A DNA stretch of 64,000 bases from Bordetella parapertussis (GTDB lineage: Bacteria > Pseudomonadota > Gammaproteobacteria > Burkholderiales > Burkholderiaceae_C). The notes under the pieces are model-generated. The model searched no databases. It was not told where the DNA came from and saw nothing but the letters and a program-made list of their open reading frames with translations. The DNA lies in assembly GCA_945861305.1 (NCBI GenBank), contig CAMATW010000009.1, positions 1 to 64,000 of the forward strand, read 5' to 3'. How positions within the stretch are numbered: position 1 is the first letter of the stretch; each line of letters opens with the position of its first letter. Positions 43,371 to 53,639 of the stretch are shown piece by piece. The translations under genes and the position numbers were made by a program.

Positions 43371-45263
43371 ATGAGTAACTACGAAGCGTTTTACCGCCGC
43401 TCTTTGGACGACCGCGAGTTTTTTTGGGGCGAGCAAGCCCAGTTGATCGACTGGCATGTGCAGCCCACCCAGATTTGCGACTACAGCCGTCCTCCCTTCG
43501 CTAATTGGTACCTAGGCGGGAAAACGAATTTGTGCCACAACGCGGTGGATCGCCATTTGGCCCAGCACGGCGACAAACCCGCACTCATTTACGTTTCCAC
43601 CGAAACCGATACCGAGGTGATTTACAGCTTTAATGAATTGAGCGTGGAAGTCCAACGCATGGCGGCCATTTTGCAAAGCTTGGGCGTTGGCAAAGGTGAC
43701 CGTGTGTTGATTTACATGCCCATGATCGCCGAGGCGGCGTTTGCCATGTTGGCTTGTGTGCGTATTGGTGCTATCCATTCGGTGGTGTTTGGCGGATTTG
43801 CGGCGCACTCTTTGGCAACACGCATTGAGGACGCCACGCCCAAATTGGTTATCAGCGCCGACGCGGGTTCGCGCGGTGGCAAGGTGGTGCCCTACAAACC
43901 CTTGTTGGACGAGGCCATTCAACTCAGCCAGCACAAACCAGCGTCGGTGTTGATGGTTGACAGGTGCTTGTGTCCCTTCGCCATGGTTGCCTCTCGTGAC
44001 CACTACTACGCTGCCTTGCGTCAAACCCACCTGAACGCGCAAGTACCGTGCGAGTGGGTGGACAGCAGCCACATCAGCTACACCCTGTACACCTCCGGCA
44101 CCACCGGCAAGCCCAAGGGTGTGCAACGCGACACGGGTGGCTATGCGGTGGCCTTGGCGGCCAGCATGAAGCACATCTTCGAGGGCCATGCAGGGCAGGT
44201 GTATTTCTCCACCAGCGACATCGGCTGGGTGGTGGGGCACAGTTACATCATTTACGGCCCGCTCTTGGCAGGCATGGCTACGCTCATGTACGAGGGCTTG
44301 CCCACCCGCCCCGACGGTGGAATTTGGTGGCAGTTGGTCGAAAAATACAAAGTCACCCACATGTTCAGCGCACCCACAGCCGTTCGGGTGCTGAAAAAAC
44401 AAGACCCTGCGCTCTTGAGCAAATACGACATTTCAAGTCTTAAAGCGCTGTACTTGGCAGGTGAACCCTTAGATGAACCCACCGCGCAATGGATTGCCGA
44501 CGGCTTGAAAAAGCCCATCATCGATAACTACTGGCAAACCGAAACCGGCTGGCCCATTCTTACGGTGGCCAACGGCGTGCAAAAAATGCCCAGCAAATAC
44601 GGCAGCCCAGGCATTCCCATGTATGGTTTTGACGTGAAATTGGTGGATGAAAACACCGGTGAACCCTTGCTGGGTGCCAACCAAAAAGGCGTGGTGGTCA
44701 TTGAAGGCCCCTTGCCGCCGGGCTGCTTGCAAACCCTTTGGGGCGACGATGAGCGCTTTGTCAAAACTTATTGGCAAAGCATCCCAGGCAAGCTGATGTA
44801 CTCCACCTTCGACTGGGGTGTACGCGACGAAGACGGCTACTACTTCATCTTGGGGCGAACAGACGATGTCATCAATGTGGCCGGCCACCGCTTGGGCACC
44901 CGAGAAATTGAGGAAAGCATTTCCAGCCACCCTAATGTGGCCGAGGTCGCTGTGGTGGGCGTGGCCGATCAGCTCAAAGGGCAGGTGGCCATGGCTTTTG
45001 TGGTGGCCAAAGACACTTCCGCCTTGGGCGATGCAGCAGGGCGCCTAAAGTTGGAAGGCGAGATCATGAAGCTGGTGGATAGCCAGCTGGGTGCCGTGGC
45101 AAGACCTTCAAGGGTGCTGTTTTTGAGCCTTTTGCCCAAAACCCGCAGCGGCAAATTGCTGCGCCGAGCCATTCAAGCGGTATGCGAAAAGCGCGACCCC
45201 GGCGACCTAACCACCATCGATGACCCCTCACCATTGCAACAAATCAAGGAACAACTGGCTTGA
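43371..45263 (+). CDS. prpE: Propionate-CoA ligase
   Basis: A 630-residue ANL-superfamily enzyme that activates propionate to propionyl-CoA through an AMP intermediate. The AMP-binding loop is YTSGTTGKPKGVQRDTGG; DNYWQTETGWP is the A5 motif; GRTDDVINVAGHRLGTREIEE the A8 hinge; RSGKLLRR carries the catalytic Lys. The length and the N-terminal YEAFYRRSLDDREFFW are as in PrpE rather than acetyl-CoA synthetase. A GGGGGAG ribosome site precedes the ATG. Confidence 0.94.
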   Translation: MSNYEAFYRRSLDDREFFWGEQAQLIDWHVQPTQICDYSRPPFANWYLGGKTNLCHNAVDRHLAQHGDKPALIYVSTETDTEVIYSFNELSVEVQRMAAILQSLGVGKGDRVLIYMPMIAEAAFAMLACVRIGAIHSVVFGGFAAHSLATRIEDATPKLVISADAGSRGGKVVPYKPLLDEAIQLSQHKPASVLMVDRCLCPFAMVASRDHYYAALRQTHLNAQVPCEWVDSSHISYTLYTSGTTGKPKGVQRDTGGYAVALAASMKHIFEGHAGQVYFSTSDIGWVVGHSYIIYGPLLAGMATLMYEGLPTRPDGGIWWQLVEKYKVTHMFSAPTAVRVLKKQDPALLSKYDISSLKALYLAGEPLDEPTAQWIADGLKKPIIDNYWQTETGWPILTVANGVQKMPSKYGSPGIPMYGFDVKLVDENTGEPLLGANQKGVVVIEGPLPPGCLQTLWGDDERFVKTYWQSIPGKLMYSTFDWGVRDEDGYYFILGRTDDVINVAGHRLGTREIEESISSHPNVAEVAVVGVADQLKGQVAMAFVVAKDTSALGDAAGRLKLEGEIMKLVDSQLGAVARPSRVLFLSLLPKTRSGKLLRRAIQAVCEKRDPGDLTTIDDPSPLQQIKEQLA

Positions 45264-45273
45264 TGGTTTAAAG

Positions 45274-45427
45274 AAGACAAATTTAAAGTTTGTCTTAGAA
45301 CTGTCAGGCTTCGGTGGCACAATGGCCCAACATACCCAAGGGGCAGCCTCTTGGGTCGCATCCACCAGCCGGTTCAGCCGTGTCGTGGAGGGTTCTTCAA
45401 CCAAGCTAATGTTTCCTTCAGGGAAAC
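45274..45427 (+). promoter_or_regulatory. Hairpin-rich leader before sucA
   Basis: Three stems are visible: AAGACAAA/TTTGTCTT (45274-45281 and 45289-45296), ACCCAAG/CTTGGGT (45334-45340 and 45350-45356) and GTTTCC/GGAAAC (45411-45416 and 45422-45427). The last ends one base before the GGAGG ribosome-binding site at 45428-45432, so it could affect sucA translation. The first may end prpE transcripts, though it has no T-tract. Confidence 0.45.
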
Positions 45428-45440
45428 GGAGGTCAGCGCC

Positions 45441-48320
45441 ATGAGCGATTCATCGCAGACGGGTTCGTCCGTCTATCAAGCCTATGCGGGCAACACTTAT
45501 CTCTTCGGGGGCAACGCTCCCTACGTGGAAGAGATGTACGAAAACTACCTCGCCAACCCCGGCAGCGTCCCTGACAGCTGGCGCCAGTATTTCGATGCCC
45601 TCCAACACGTTCCTGCGTCCGATGGCAGCAATGCCAAAGACGTACCCCATCTGCCTGTGGTCAATGCCTTCGCCGAACGCGCCAAACAAGGCGGCACCCG
45701 CGTCGTCATGGCCAGCGCCGACGCCGAAATGGGGCGCAAACGCACCGCCGCGCAGCAGCTGATTGCCGCCTACCGCAATGTGGGCCAACGCTGGGCTAAC
45801 CTCGACCCACTGCAACGCACCGAGCGACCCAATATCCCTGAGCTAGAGCCTTCGTTTTATGGTTTTGGCGACGCCGACCAAGAAACCGTGTTTGACACCA
45901 GCAACACCTTTTTCGGCAAAGACCGCATGAGTCTGCGCGAATTGGTCAACGCCTTGCGCGAAACCTATTGCGGCACCTTGGGCGCGGAGTACATGTACAC
46001 CACCGACATGGGGCAAAAGCGTTGGTGGCAGCAAAAGTTGGAAAGCATTCGCAGCAAACCCACTTTCAGCGCCGAGAAGAAAAAACACATCCTCGACCGC
46101 CTGACCGCTGCTGAAGGCTTAGAGCGTTATTTGCACACCAAATACGTGGGCCAAAAACGCTTCTCCTTGGAAGGCGGTGAAAGCTTTATCGCCGCCATGG
46201 ATGAGTTGATCCACATGGCTGGTATCAAGGGCGTTCAAGAGGTGGTGATTGGCATGGCCCACCGTGGCCGCTTGAATGTGCTGGTCAACACCATGGGCAA
46301 ATTGCCAGCAGATATGTTCGCCGAGTTCGACCACACCGCTCCAGAAGAGCTGCCTGCAGGTGACGTGAAATACCACCAAGGCTTCAGCTCAGACGTGTCC
46401 ACCCCCGGCGGCCCGGTTCACCTGAGCTTGGCATTCAATCCCTCGCACCTAGAAATCGTCAACCCTGTGGTGGAAGGCTCGGTTCGCTCGCGCATGGACC
46501 GCCGTGGTGACCCCAAGGGCAGCCAAGTGCTGCCTGTTCTCGTGCATGGCGACGCCGCTTTCGGTGGCCAAGGCGTGAACCAAGAAACCTTGGCGCTGGC
46601 GCAAACCCGTGGCTACTCCACAGGCGGCACGGTGCACATGATCATCAACAACCAAATCGGTTTCACCACCTCTGACCCCCGCGATATGCGCTCCTCGGTG
46701 TTTTGTACAGACATCGTCAAGATGGTGGAAGCACCTGTGCTGCATGTGAATGGCGACGACCCCGAGGCGGTGGTATTGGCCACGCAACTTGCGCTGGAAT
46801 ACCGCATGGAATTCCGCCAAGACGTGGTGGTCGACATCACGTGTTTTCGTAAGTTGGGCCACAACGAACAAGACACCCCCAGCCTTACACAGCCCTTGAT
46901 GTACAAAAAAATCGCGGCCCACCCCGGTACGCGCAAGATGTACGCCGAGCGTTTGGCGTCACAAGGCATGGGCGAGAGCTTGGGCGACGAGATGGTCAAG
47001 GCCTACCGCGCAGCACTCGATGCTGGCAAAAACACCTCGGACCCAGTGCTGAGCAATTTCAAAACCAAGTTCACTGTCGACTGGTCGCCTTTCTTGGGCA
47101 AAAAATGGACCGATGCGGCTGACACCGCCCTGCCCACGGCCGAGTGGAAACGCTTGGCCGAGCGCATCAGCACCATTCCAACTTCTGTCACGCCACATTC
47201 CTTGGTGAAAAAGGTTTATGACGACCGCGCTGCCATGGGACGCGGCGACTTGCCGGTGGACTGGGGCATGGGCGAGCACATGGCGTTTGCCTCCTTGGTG
47301 GCCAGTGGATTTCCAGTACGTTTGTCCGGTGAGGACTGCGGACGCGGTACCTTCACCCACCGCCACTCGGTGATCCATGATCAAAGCCGTGAGAAATGGG
47401 ACACCGGCACGTATATCCCGCTGGAAAATGTGGCGGACAACCAATCGCCCTTCACAGTGATTGATTCCATTCTTTCTGAAGAAGCTGTGCTGGCCTTCGA
47501 GTATGGCTACGCCTCCAACGACCCCAACACCTTGGTCATCTGGGAAGCCCAGTTTGGCGACTTTGCCAACGGTGCACAGGTGGTCATCGACCAATTCATC
47601 GCCTCGGGTGAAGTTAAGTGGGGCCGTGTCAACGGCATCACGCTCATGCTGCCCCATGGCTACGAGGGCCAAGGTCCTGAGCACAGTTCAGCTCGGGTTG
47701 AGCGTTTCATGCAGTTGGCGGCGGATACCAATATGCAAATCGTGCAGCCCACCACCGCCAGCCAAATCTTCCACGTGCTGCGTCGCCAAATGGTGCGCAA
47801 CCTGAGGAAGCCCCTCATCATCTTCACGCCCAAGTCCTTGTTGCGTCACAAAGACGCGACATCTCCTGTGTCCGAGTTCACCAAGGGCGGTTTTCAAACC
47901 ATCATTCCTGAGTCCAAAGACATCAAGGCTGACAAGGTCAAGCGTGTGGTGGTCTGCAGCGGCAAGGTGTATTACGACTTGTCGAAAAAACGAGAAGACA
48001 ACAGTCATGATGACACGGCCTTGCTGCGCTTGGAGCAGCTTTACCCCTTCCCGCACAAAGTCTTTGCTGCTGAGCTGAAAAAATACCCCAATGCCAGCGA
48101 AGTGTTGTGGTGCCAAGACGAGCCACAAAACCAAGGCGCTTGGTTCTTTGTGCAGCACTATTTGTTTGAAAACATGGCCACTGGCCAAAAGCTGGGCTAC
48201 AGCGGTCGCGCTGCCTCGGCCTCACCCGCTGTGGGCTACTCCCATTTGCACCAAGACCAGCAAAAAGCGCTGGTTGACGGTGCGTTCGGACGCCTCAAGG
48301 GTTTCATATTGACCAAATAG
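45441..48320 (+). CDS. sucA: 2-oxoglutarate dehydrogenase E1 component
   Basis: A 959-residue ThDP-dependent enzyme of the citric acid cycle. The start at 45441 follows GGAGG at the right distance; the open frame reaches further upstream but without a ribosome site. N-terminal NAPYVEEMYENYLANPGSVP is the E2-binding helix typical of SucA. VVIGMAHRGRLNVLVN, IINNQIGFTTSDPRD and the later ANGAQVVIDQFIASGEVKWG are conserved. It decarboxylates 2-oxoglutarate and loads succinyl groups on SucB. First gene of sucA-sucB-lpd. Confidence 0.97.
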   Translation: MSDSSQTGSSVYQAYAGNTYLFGGNAPYVEEMYENYLANPGSVPDSWRQYFDALQHVPASDGSNAKDVPHLPVVNAFAERAKQGGTRVVMASADAEMGRKRTAAQQLIAAYRNVGQRWANLDPLQRTERPNIPELEPSFYGFGDADQETVFDTSNTFFGKDRMSLRELVNALRETYCGTLGAEYMYTTDMGQKRWWQQKLESIRSKPTFSAEKKKHILDRLTAAEGLERYLHTKYVGQKRFSLEGGESFIAAMDELIHMAGIKGVQEVVIGMAHRGRLNVLVNTMGKLPADMFAEFDHTAPEELPAGDVKYHQGFSSDVSTPGGPVHLSLAFNPSHLEIVNPVVEGSVRSRMDRRGDPKGSQVLPVLVHGDAAFGGQGVNQETLALAQTRGYSTGGTVHMIINNQIGFTTSDPRDMRSSVFCTDIVKMVEAPVLHVNGDDPEAVVLATQLALEYRMEFRQDVVVDITCFRKLGHNEQDTPSLTQPLMYKKIAAHPGTRKMYAERLASQGMGESLGDEMVKAYRAALDAGKNTSDPVLSNFKTKFTVDWSPFLGKKWTDAADTALPTAEWKRLAERISTIPTSVTPHSLVKKVYDDRAAMGRGDLPVDWGMGEHMAFASLVASGFPVRLSGEDCGRGTFTHRHSVIHDQSREKWDTGTYIPLENVADNQSPFTVIDSILSEEAVLAFEYGYASNDPNTLVIWEAQFGDFANGAQVVIDQFIASGEVKWGRVNGITLMLPHGYEGQGPEHSSARVERFMQLAADTNMQIVQPTTASQIFHVLRRQMVRNLRKPLIIFTPKSLLRHKDATSPVSEFTKGGFQTIIPESKDIKADKVKRVVVCSGKVYYDLSKKREDNSHDDTALLRLEQLYPFPHKVFAAELKKYPNASEVLWCQDEPQNQGAWFFVQHYLFENMATGQKLGYSGRAASASPAVGYSHLHQDQQKALVDGAFGRLKGFILTK

Positions 48321-48332
48321 GAAAAACACATC

Positions 48333-49592
48333 ATGGCCATCATTGAAGTCAAAGTACCACAACTCTCAGAATCAGTGGCTGAAGCCACCTTGTTGCAATG
48401 GAAGAAAAAAGTCGGCGACGCTGTTGCTGTTGACGAAATATTGATCGACGTGGAAACCGACAAAGTCGTGCTCGAAGTCCCCGCGCCCTCTGCGGGTGTG
48501 TTGGTCGAGATCGTCGCCGCCGATGGCGCCACCGTCATGGCCGAGCAACTCATCGCCCGCATCGACACCACCGCTACTGCTAAGGCTTCCGCTGCGGGTC
48601 CTGCGGCCGCCAAACCAGCAGCCGTTGCGCCAACTGCTGCGCCTGTAGCCACTTCTGCGCCAGTCACTGCCAGTCATGCAGGCGTTGCCATGCCCGCAGC
48701 TGCCAAGCTGATGGCCGACAACAACCTGTCTTCAGGATCGGTCGCTGGTACAGGCAAAGACGGCCGCGTTACCAAGGGTGATGTGCTGGCTGCTGTGGCC
48801 GGTGGTGTGCAATCTACCGCTGCTTTCATTCCTACAGGTGTACCCACAAAGGCTTTGCCACAAGTTGCTGGGCCTGCAATTGACTTAGCTGAACGTCCCG
48901 AGCAACGTGTGCCCATGACACGCTTGCGTGCCCGTGTAGCTGAGCGTTTGCTGCAGTCCCAATCCACCAACGCCATCCTCACCACCTTCAACGAAATCAA
49001 CATGGCGCCGGTCATGGAGATGAGGAAGCGTATGCAAGAGCGCTTCGAAAAAGAACACGGCGTGAAGCTTGGCTTTATGAGTTTCTTCGCCAAAGCGGCA
49101 GTTCATGCTTTGAAGAAGTTCCCTGTCTTGAACGCGTCGGTGGACGGCAACGACATCGTCTACCACGGCTACTTCGACATTGGTATTGCTGTTGGTTCCC
49201 CTAGGGGTTTGGTCGTGCCCATTTTGCGCAACGCCGACCAAATGAGCTTTGCCGACATCGAGAAAAAGATTGCTGAGTACGGCGTCAAAGCCCGCGACGG
49301 CAAACTGGGCATGGAAGAGATGACGGGTGGAACTTTCTCCATCAGCAATGGCGGCACCTTCGGTTCCATGATGTCCACGCCCATCATCAACCCGCCTCAG
49401 TCGGCCATTTTGGGGGTTCACGCCACCAAAGACCGTGCCATGGTGGAAAACGGCCAAGTGGTGGTGCGGCCCATGAACTATTTCGCCATGTCCTACGACC
49501 ACCGCATCATCGACGGCCGCGAAGCTGTCTTGGGTCTGGTGGCCATGAAAGAAGCGCTGGAAGATCCGGCTCGCTTGTTGTTTGACATTTAA
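48333..49592 (+). CDS. sucB: Dihydrolipoyllysine succinyltransferase (E2 of 2-oxoglutarate dehydrogenase)
   Basis: A 419-residue E2 protein: lipoyl domain at residues 1-76 with the Lys in [13 protein letters not shown], an Ala/Pro-rich linker, a peripheral-subunit-binding domain ([20 protein letters not shown]) and the catalytic domain with [14 protein letters not shown] near the C-terminus. Twelve bases after sucA and ten bases before the lpd start codon. The linker here is free of the repeat found in aceF. Confidence 0.97.
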   Translation: MAIIEVKVPQLSESVAEATLLQWKKKVGDAVAVDEILIDVETDKVVLEVPAPSAGVLVEIVAADGATVMAEQLIARIDTTATAKASAAGPAAAKPAAVAPTAAPVATSAPVTASHAGVAMPAAAKLMADNNLSSGSVAGTGKDGRVTKGDVLAAVAGGVQSTAAFIPTGVPTKALPQVAGPAIDLAERPEQRVPMTRLRARVAERLLQSQSTNAILTTFNEINMAPVMEMRKRMQERFEKEHGVKLGFMSFFAKAAVHALKKFPVLNASVDGNDIVYHGYFDIGIAVGSPRGLVVPILRNADQMSFADIEKKIAEYGVKARDGKLGMEEMTGGTFSISNGGTFGSMMSTPIINPPQSAILGVHATKDRAMVENGQVVVRPMNYFAMSYDHRIIDGREAVLGLVAMKEALEDPARLLFDI

Positions 49593-49602
49593 GGTAATCA
49601 AC

Positions 49603-51030
49603 ATGAGCAAAGCATTCGACGTCATCGTCATCGGCGCTGGCCCTGGTGGCTACATCGCCGCCATCCGCGCGGCCCAGCTGGGTTTTCAAGTCGCTTGTAT
49701 TGATGAGTGGCAAAACGCAACTGGCGGCCCAGCCCCTGGGGGCACTTGCACCAACGTGGGCTGCATTCCCTCCAAAGCCTTGCTGCAATCGTCGGAGCAT
49801 TTTGACCAAGCCAACCACCACTTTGCCGAGCACGGCATCACAGCCACCGGCGTGACGATGGACGTGGCGCAAATGCTCAAGCGCAAAGACACCGTGGTCA
49901 AGCAAAACAACGATGGCATCTTGTTCCTGTTCAAGAAAAACAAGGTCGCGTTTTTCCATGGCCGTGGTGCATTTGCCAGCAAATCCGATGCAGGCTATGA
50001 AATCAAGGTGTCGGGTAAAACCGAAGAGTCTCTGACTGCCAAACACATCGTCATCGCCACAGGCTCCAGCGCCCGTGCCTTGGCTGGCATCCCTTTTGAC
50101 GAAGTCAATGTGCTGTCCAACGACGGTGCTCTGCGTGTGGGCGCTGTGCCCAAAAAATTGGCCCTCATTGGCTCGGGTGTGATTGGCTTGGAAATGGGTT
50201 CGGTGTGGCGACGCTTGGGCGCTGAAGTCACCATCCTCGAAGGCCTGCCCACATTTTTGGGCGCGGTGGACGAACAAATCGCCAAAGAAGCCAAGAAAGC
50301 TTTTGACAAGCAAGGCTTGAAGATCGAGCTTGGCGTGAAGGTCGGTGAGATCGTCAACAGCAAAAAAGGTGTGACCGTCAACTACACCAATGCCAAAGGC
50401 GAAGCCGTGAAGTTGGACGCCGACAAGCTCATCGTCAGCATTGGTCGTGTGCCCAACACCACGGGTCTGCAACCTGATGCGGTGGGCTTGGCGCTTGACG
50501 AGCGAGGCGCCATCGTGGTGGACGCGGACTGCAAAACCAATTTGGCAGGTGTCTGGGCTGTGGGGGATGTGGTGCGTGGCCCCATGCTGGCTCACAAAGC
50601 AGAAGAAGAGGGCGTGGCCGTGGCTGAGCGCATTGCCGGTCAACACGGGCATGTGAACTTCAACACCATTCCTTGGGTGATTTACACCAGCCCCGAGATC
50701 GCTTGGGTGGGCCGCACCGAGCAGCAGCTCAAGGCTGATGGCGTGGCATACAAGGCTGGCACCTTCCCGTTCTTGGCCAATGGCCGTGCCCGCGCCTTGG
50801 GCGACACCACCGGCATGGTGAAGTTTTTGGCGGACGCCACAACCGATGAAATTTTGGGTGTGCACATGGTCGGGCCGCAGGTGTCGGAGTTGATCTCCGA
50901 GGCCGTGGTGGCCATGGAGTTCAAGGCCAGCGCCGAAGACATCGCCCGTATCTGCCATGCCCATCCATCATTGAGCGAGGCTACCAAGGAAGCGGCTTTG
51001 GCTGTAGACAAGCGTACCCTGAACTTCTAA
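49603..51030 (+). CDS. lpd: Dihydrolipoamide dehydrogenase (E3)
   Basis: A 475-residue flavoprotein disulfide reductase without a lipoyl domain. The FAD site is [20 protein letters not shown], the redox disulfide [17 protein letters not shown], the NAD site [15 protein letters not shown], and the catalytic His-Glu in [18 protein letters not shown] 49603 is chosen over a start seven codons earlier that would overlap sucB. It serves the 2-oxoglutarate complex, while the lipoyl-domain form at 34135 serves pyruvate dehydrogenase. Confidence 0.96.
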   Translation: MSKAFDVIVIGAGPGGYIAAIRAAQLGFQVACIDEWQNATGGPAPGGTCTNVGCIPSKALLQSSEHFDQANHHFAEHGITATGVTMDVAQMLKRKDTVVKQNNDGILFLFKKNKVAFFHGRGAFASKSDAGYEIKVSGKTEESLTAKHIVIATGSSARALAGIPFDEVNVLSNDGALRVGAVPKKLALIGSGVIGLEMGSVWRRLGAEVTILEGLPTFLGAVDEQIAKEAKKAFDKQGLKIELGVKVGEIVNSKKGVTVNYTNAKGEAVKLDADKLIVSIGRVPNTTGLQPDAVGLALDERGAIVVDADCKTNLAGVWAVGDVVRGPMLAHKAEEEGVAVAERIAGQHGHVNFNTIPWVIYTSPEIAWVGRTEQQLKADGVAYKAGTFPFLANGRARALGDTTGMVKFLADATTDEILGVHMVGPQVSELISEAVVAMEFKASAEDIARICHAHPSLSEATKEAALAVDKRTLNF

Positions 51031-51146
51031 GTCTTTAATGGAATACCCCTAAATAATACATAGATTAACACCTGTTCATTTTGGCAAATCTTCCTTATTC
51101 TTTAGCTTGAACCCATGGGGTGTTAAATTTTTTAAAGGAGAACGGT

Positions 51147-52253
51147 ATGAAGTTAAAGTTTTTGCTTTCAGTATCTGCTTCGATGATCATGGGTCTTGCC
51201 TTTGCGCAAGAGGGCACCCAGCACCGCGCACTGAAAGGGCCCATCGATGATGCGGCTCTCACTTGGGCCCCCTCGAAATGGGGTGCAGATGACCGCATTG
51301 GAAGTGCCAACCACACCAAAAATTCGGCCAATATTGCCCGTGCTTTGAGCACCATCAAACAAAACAAATCCGTCACGATTGGTAAACACTACCACTCAGA
51401 AGCGCCTGGATTTGGTCCTCGTAAATGGAATATGTACATCCCAGGAACACCTACCGGTGGCCCGTTCGGAAAAAATGCCTTGGTCTACCATGATGAATTA
51501 GTGGTAACCCAAATTGGTCAGATTCAAACTCAATTTGATGGCCCTGGTCACATCTATGTGAACACCTCCAAAGGCCCAATGGGCTATAACGGCATCATCA
51601 GCTGGGATGCTTATGAGCGTGGCGCCGGTGACCAAGTCATGGGCATGGGTCCTCACGGCGTTGATCACATTGCAGAGTTTGGTTTTGTCTGCCGACTCGT
51701 GGTCTTGGATGCAGTTGCCTACCGTAAATCTCAGGGCAAGCTCTCCGCAGCCGCTGAAATGTTGCCTGTTCCCAAGCAACCTGGCGACATCGGGATTGTC
51801 ACAGCCGATGATGTGAAAGCCATCGTCAAAGCGCAAGGCCTCAAAGAAATTGGCCCTGGCGACTGCGTCGCTTTGCACACTGGCCAAGGCAATACATGGG
51901 GCGCTTCTAAATACAAAAAGATGACCTCGGAACAACGCGCTGCAGCACGTGCACTTTTTGCTGAAGGCGAGCCTGGCTTTGGCATCAGTGCTTGTACCTA
52001 TTTGGCCAGTCGCGATATCGCCTTGACCATGGGCGACACTTCTGCCAACGATGCACAACCTGGCAATGAGGAAATGGGCTATGCCGTTCCTTGCCACACC
52101 GATATGCAAACTCGGCGCGGCATCTGGAATTTGGAAAACGTGGACACCGAGAGTCTGCTCAACGCTGGTGTCAAGGAAGGCGCCTTCATTTGGGCCCCTT
52201 TGAAAATCATTGGTGCAACAGGCTCGCCTGGCAACCCCATTGTTTTGTATTGA
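51147..52253 (+). CDS. Secreted cyclase-family (kynurenine formamidase-like) protein
   Basis: A 368-residue protein with a signal peptide (LKFLLSVSASMIMGLAFAQ) and AAAGGAG before ATG 51147. It belongs to the metal-dependent cyclase family PF04199. The usual HxGTHxD motif appears here in the variant TQFDGPGHIY (near residue 130), followed by GVDHIAEFGFVCRLVVLDAV and the late DCVALHTGQGNTWG. Substrate unknown; characterised relatives hydrolyse N-formylkynurenine or cyclic amides, but a periplasmic location is unusual for those. It is followed by a strong terminator. Confidence 0.82.
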   Translation: MKLKFLLSVSASMIMGLAFAQEGTQHRALKGPIDDAALTWAPSKWGADDRIGSANHTKNSANIARALSTIKQNKSVTIGKHYHSEAPGFGPRKWNMYIPGTPTGGPFGKNALVYHDELVVTQIGQIQTQFDGPGHIYVNTSKGPMGYNGIISWDAYERGAGDQVMGMGPHGVDHIAEFGFVCRLVVLDAVAYRKSQGKLSAAAEMLPVPKQPGDIGIVTADDVKAIVKAQGLKEIGPGDCVALHTGQGNTWGASKYKKMTSEQRAAARALFAEGEPGFGISACTYLASRDIALTMGDTSANDAQPGNEEMGYAVPCHTDMQTRRGIWNLENVDTESLLNAGVKEGAFIWAPLKIIGATGSPGNPIVLY

Positions 52254-52277
52254 ACCTGATCTGACTTAAGTCATCCA

Positions 52278-52307
52278 AGCACCTTCCGAAAGGAAGGTGC
52301 TTTTTTT
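52278..52307 (+). terminator. Rho-independent terminator after the cyclase gene
   Basis: Perfect 10-bp stem AGCACCTTCC (52278-52287) and GGAAGGTGCT (52292-52301) with a GAAA tetraloop and seven T (52301-52307) downstream. It also lies beyond the end of the convergent gene that stops at 52306. Confidence 0.93.
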
Positions 52308-52872
52308 ATCTTCTCTCTATGATGAAAAGATATTCAGGCGCACATTCAGGTGCGCAGACCACAGCCCAGCCTTTGTCTTCGCTAGAGAAACCAAACCAAA
52401 TATGGGTTTCATCTTTGATGTCGTTGACCGTGTCCATGCGGATCAAACGCTTGGGCAGTTGCTTTTCTGGAAAATTCTTAAGCTTGATGAAGATATTGTC
52501 ATAGGCGTCTTGGATATCTTGACCTTGAACTTCATAAGCCGCAATGCGTCTGAAAAACCGCATGCCCGGTTCTGCCTTGCGGGTGCGGGGTGAGAAGGCA
52601 GAAATGAAGGGTCGGTCAAAGTAGCTGTTGGGGTAGCGCCAGTTCCAGTCGCTGTTGCTGGAAATAAATTGGTTGCAATCGATTTCCGCCATGAAGTCTA
52701 GGATTTTGGGAAAGGTGAAGTTAAACACCGCTCGGCAATCCACTTTGCTTTCTTTTTCATCCGGCTGAGCACCTGTGTGTGCGTAAACAATAGGCTGTAG
52801 GGTCATGAGCCCAGCAATAAAAATAGCAGATAACAGCTTTGGACGCAGGCTAACAAATGGCAAGTATTTCAC
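52306..52872 (-). CDS. Secreted protein of unknown function
   Basis: A 188-residue protein starting at GTG 52872, which has GAGG at a good distance. A signal segment LLSAIFIAGLMTLQPIVYAHT leads the mature chain. Cysteines occur in VDCRAVF, EIDCNQF and VVCAPECAPEYLF. The C-terminus FGFSSEDKGWAVVCAPECAPEYLFI reads like the end of a small beta domain. I do not recognise a family. It is AT-richer than the enzymes around it and lies next to two other unassigned envelope genes. Confidence 0.65.
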   Translation of the reverse strand: MKYLPFVSLRPKLLSAIFIAGLMTLQPIVYAHTGAQPDEKESKVDCRAVFNFTFPKILDFMAEIDCNQFISSNSDWNWRYPNSYFDRPFISAFSPRTRKAEPGMRFFRRIAAYEVQGQDIQDAYDNIFIKLKNFPEKQLPKRLIRMDTVNDIKDETHIWFGFSSEDKGWAVVCAPECAPEYLFIIERR

Positions 52873-52947
52873 TGTGGTCCTCTATGAGTTAAGAGGAATT
52901 TTATCTTTCTGTGCTCAGGTTTAGCAATCAGCAATAGCCCTAGGCGG

Positions 52948-53634
52948 TCAAGAATTTCGCAGGCGCCGGTGTTGAACAGCCAAACTGCCCATCGCCAAAA
53001 CGATGTAACTCAGGCAGGCCAGCAAATAGATGACAGTTCCTTGGCGCTGGGTTTGCGTGTGCTGCACATTGGCGTCGTCTAGCGCGGAGCGTGCTTGCGA
53101 AAGCAAGCCGTCATTGCTGGCGCATTGCACCGCGTAATTGCGCATATCGGGGTCAGCAATCAAGTCGTAGCTGAATGACTGGTCTTCCCAGCGCTGTTCG
53201 GCAATTTTCTTTTTGTAAAAATTCACTTTGGTGATTTCTTCGCGCACGATCATGCCGTTGGGGTAACCCTGCAGCACAGCGTAGTCGACCATGGCTTGGG
53301 CTTCGTTGAGCTTGAGTTTGAGTTGTTTGATTTCGGCTTGCACCCGACTGCGTCCATTGAGGTTGTAGGCGCTGAGTTGTTGCTGCAAAGCTTGTACGCT
53401 TTCATCGGCCAAATTGCATTGACGTGCATTGAGTTGCTGCCACAGGCCGCGCTCTTCAATGGTGTGTTCAATATCCAAGCGCTCGCGATCACTTTGCGGG
53501 TCATGTGGTATGGCCCAAAGCGTGACCATGGTGATGGCCACGATGAAAGCCACTTGGAGCATCAGCCAAAAGGTCCATGGGTTGATGTGAAAACTTTGTA
53601 CGCCGAGGGAGGTGGAATGGACGTGGGTGTTCAT
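52948..53634 (-). CDS. Two-helix membrane protein of unknown function
   Basis: A 228-residue protein. One helix at residues about 22-42 (WTFWLMLQVAFIVAITMVTLW), a long charged middle predicted to be coiled coil (VQAEIKQLKLKLNEAQAMV, then VNFYKKKIAEQRW) and a second helix near 202-222. The central part would lie in the periplasm or cytoplasm between the helices. Two cysteines occur, in ARQCNLAD and YAVQCASND. No domain recognised. It may pair with the small secreted gene just upstream, five bases before its start codon. Confidence 0.7.
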   Translation of the reverse strand: MNTHVHSTSLGVQSFHINPWTFWLMLQVAFIVAITMVTLWAIPHDPQSDRERLDIEHTIEERGLWQQLNARQCNLADESVQALQQQLSAYNLNGRSRVQAEIKQLKLKLNEAQAMVDYAVLQGYPNGMIVREEITKVNFYKKKIAEQRWEDQSFSYDLIADPDMRNYAVQCASNDGLLSQARSALDDANVQHTQTQRQGTVIYLLACLSYIVLAMGSLAVQHRRLRNS

Positions 53635-53639
53635 GGGGT

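Noticed and set aside
45351-45440. N-terminal extension of sucA
   Set aside because: The extension lacks a ribosome site and does not look like SucA; GGAGG precedes the ATG at 45441.
46959-47684. A 241-codon antisense frame within sucA (and others within aceE, 31262-32128)
   Set aside because: Typical antisense shadows of GC-biased coding sequence; no ribosome site or recognisable domain.
49507-50964. A 485-codon open frame antisense to lpd
   Set aside because: It mirrors the codon pattern of the well-conserved lpd gene; the peptide is His/Gly-rich with no domain, and overlaps sucB as well.
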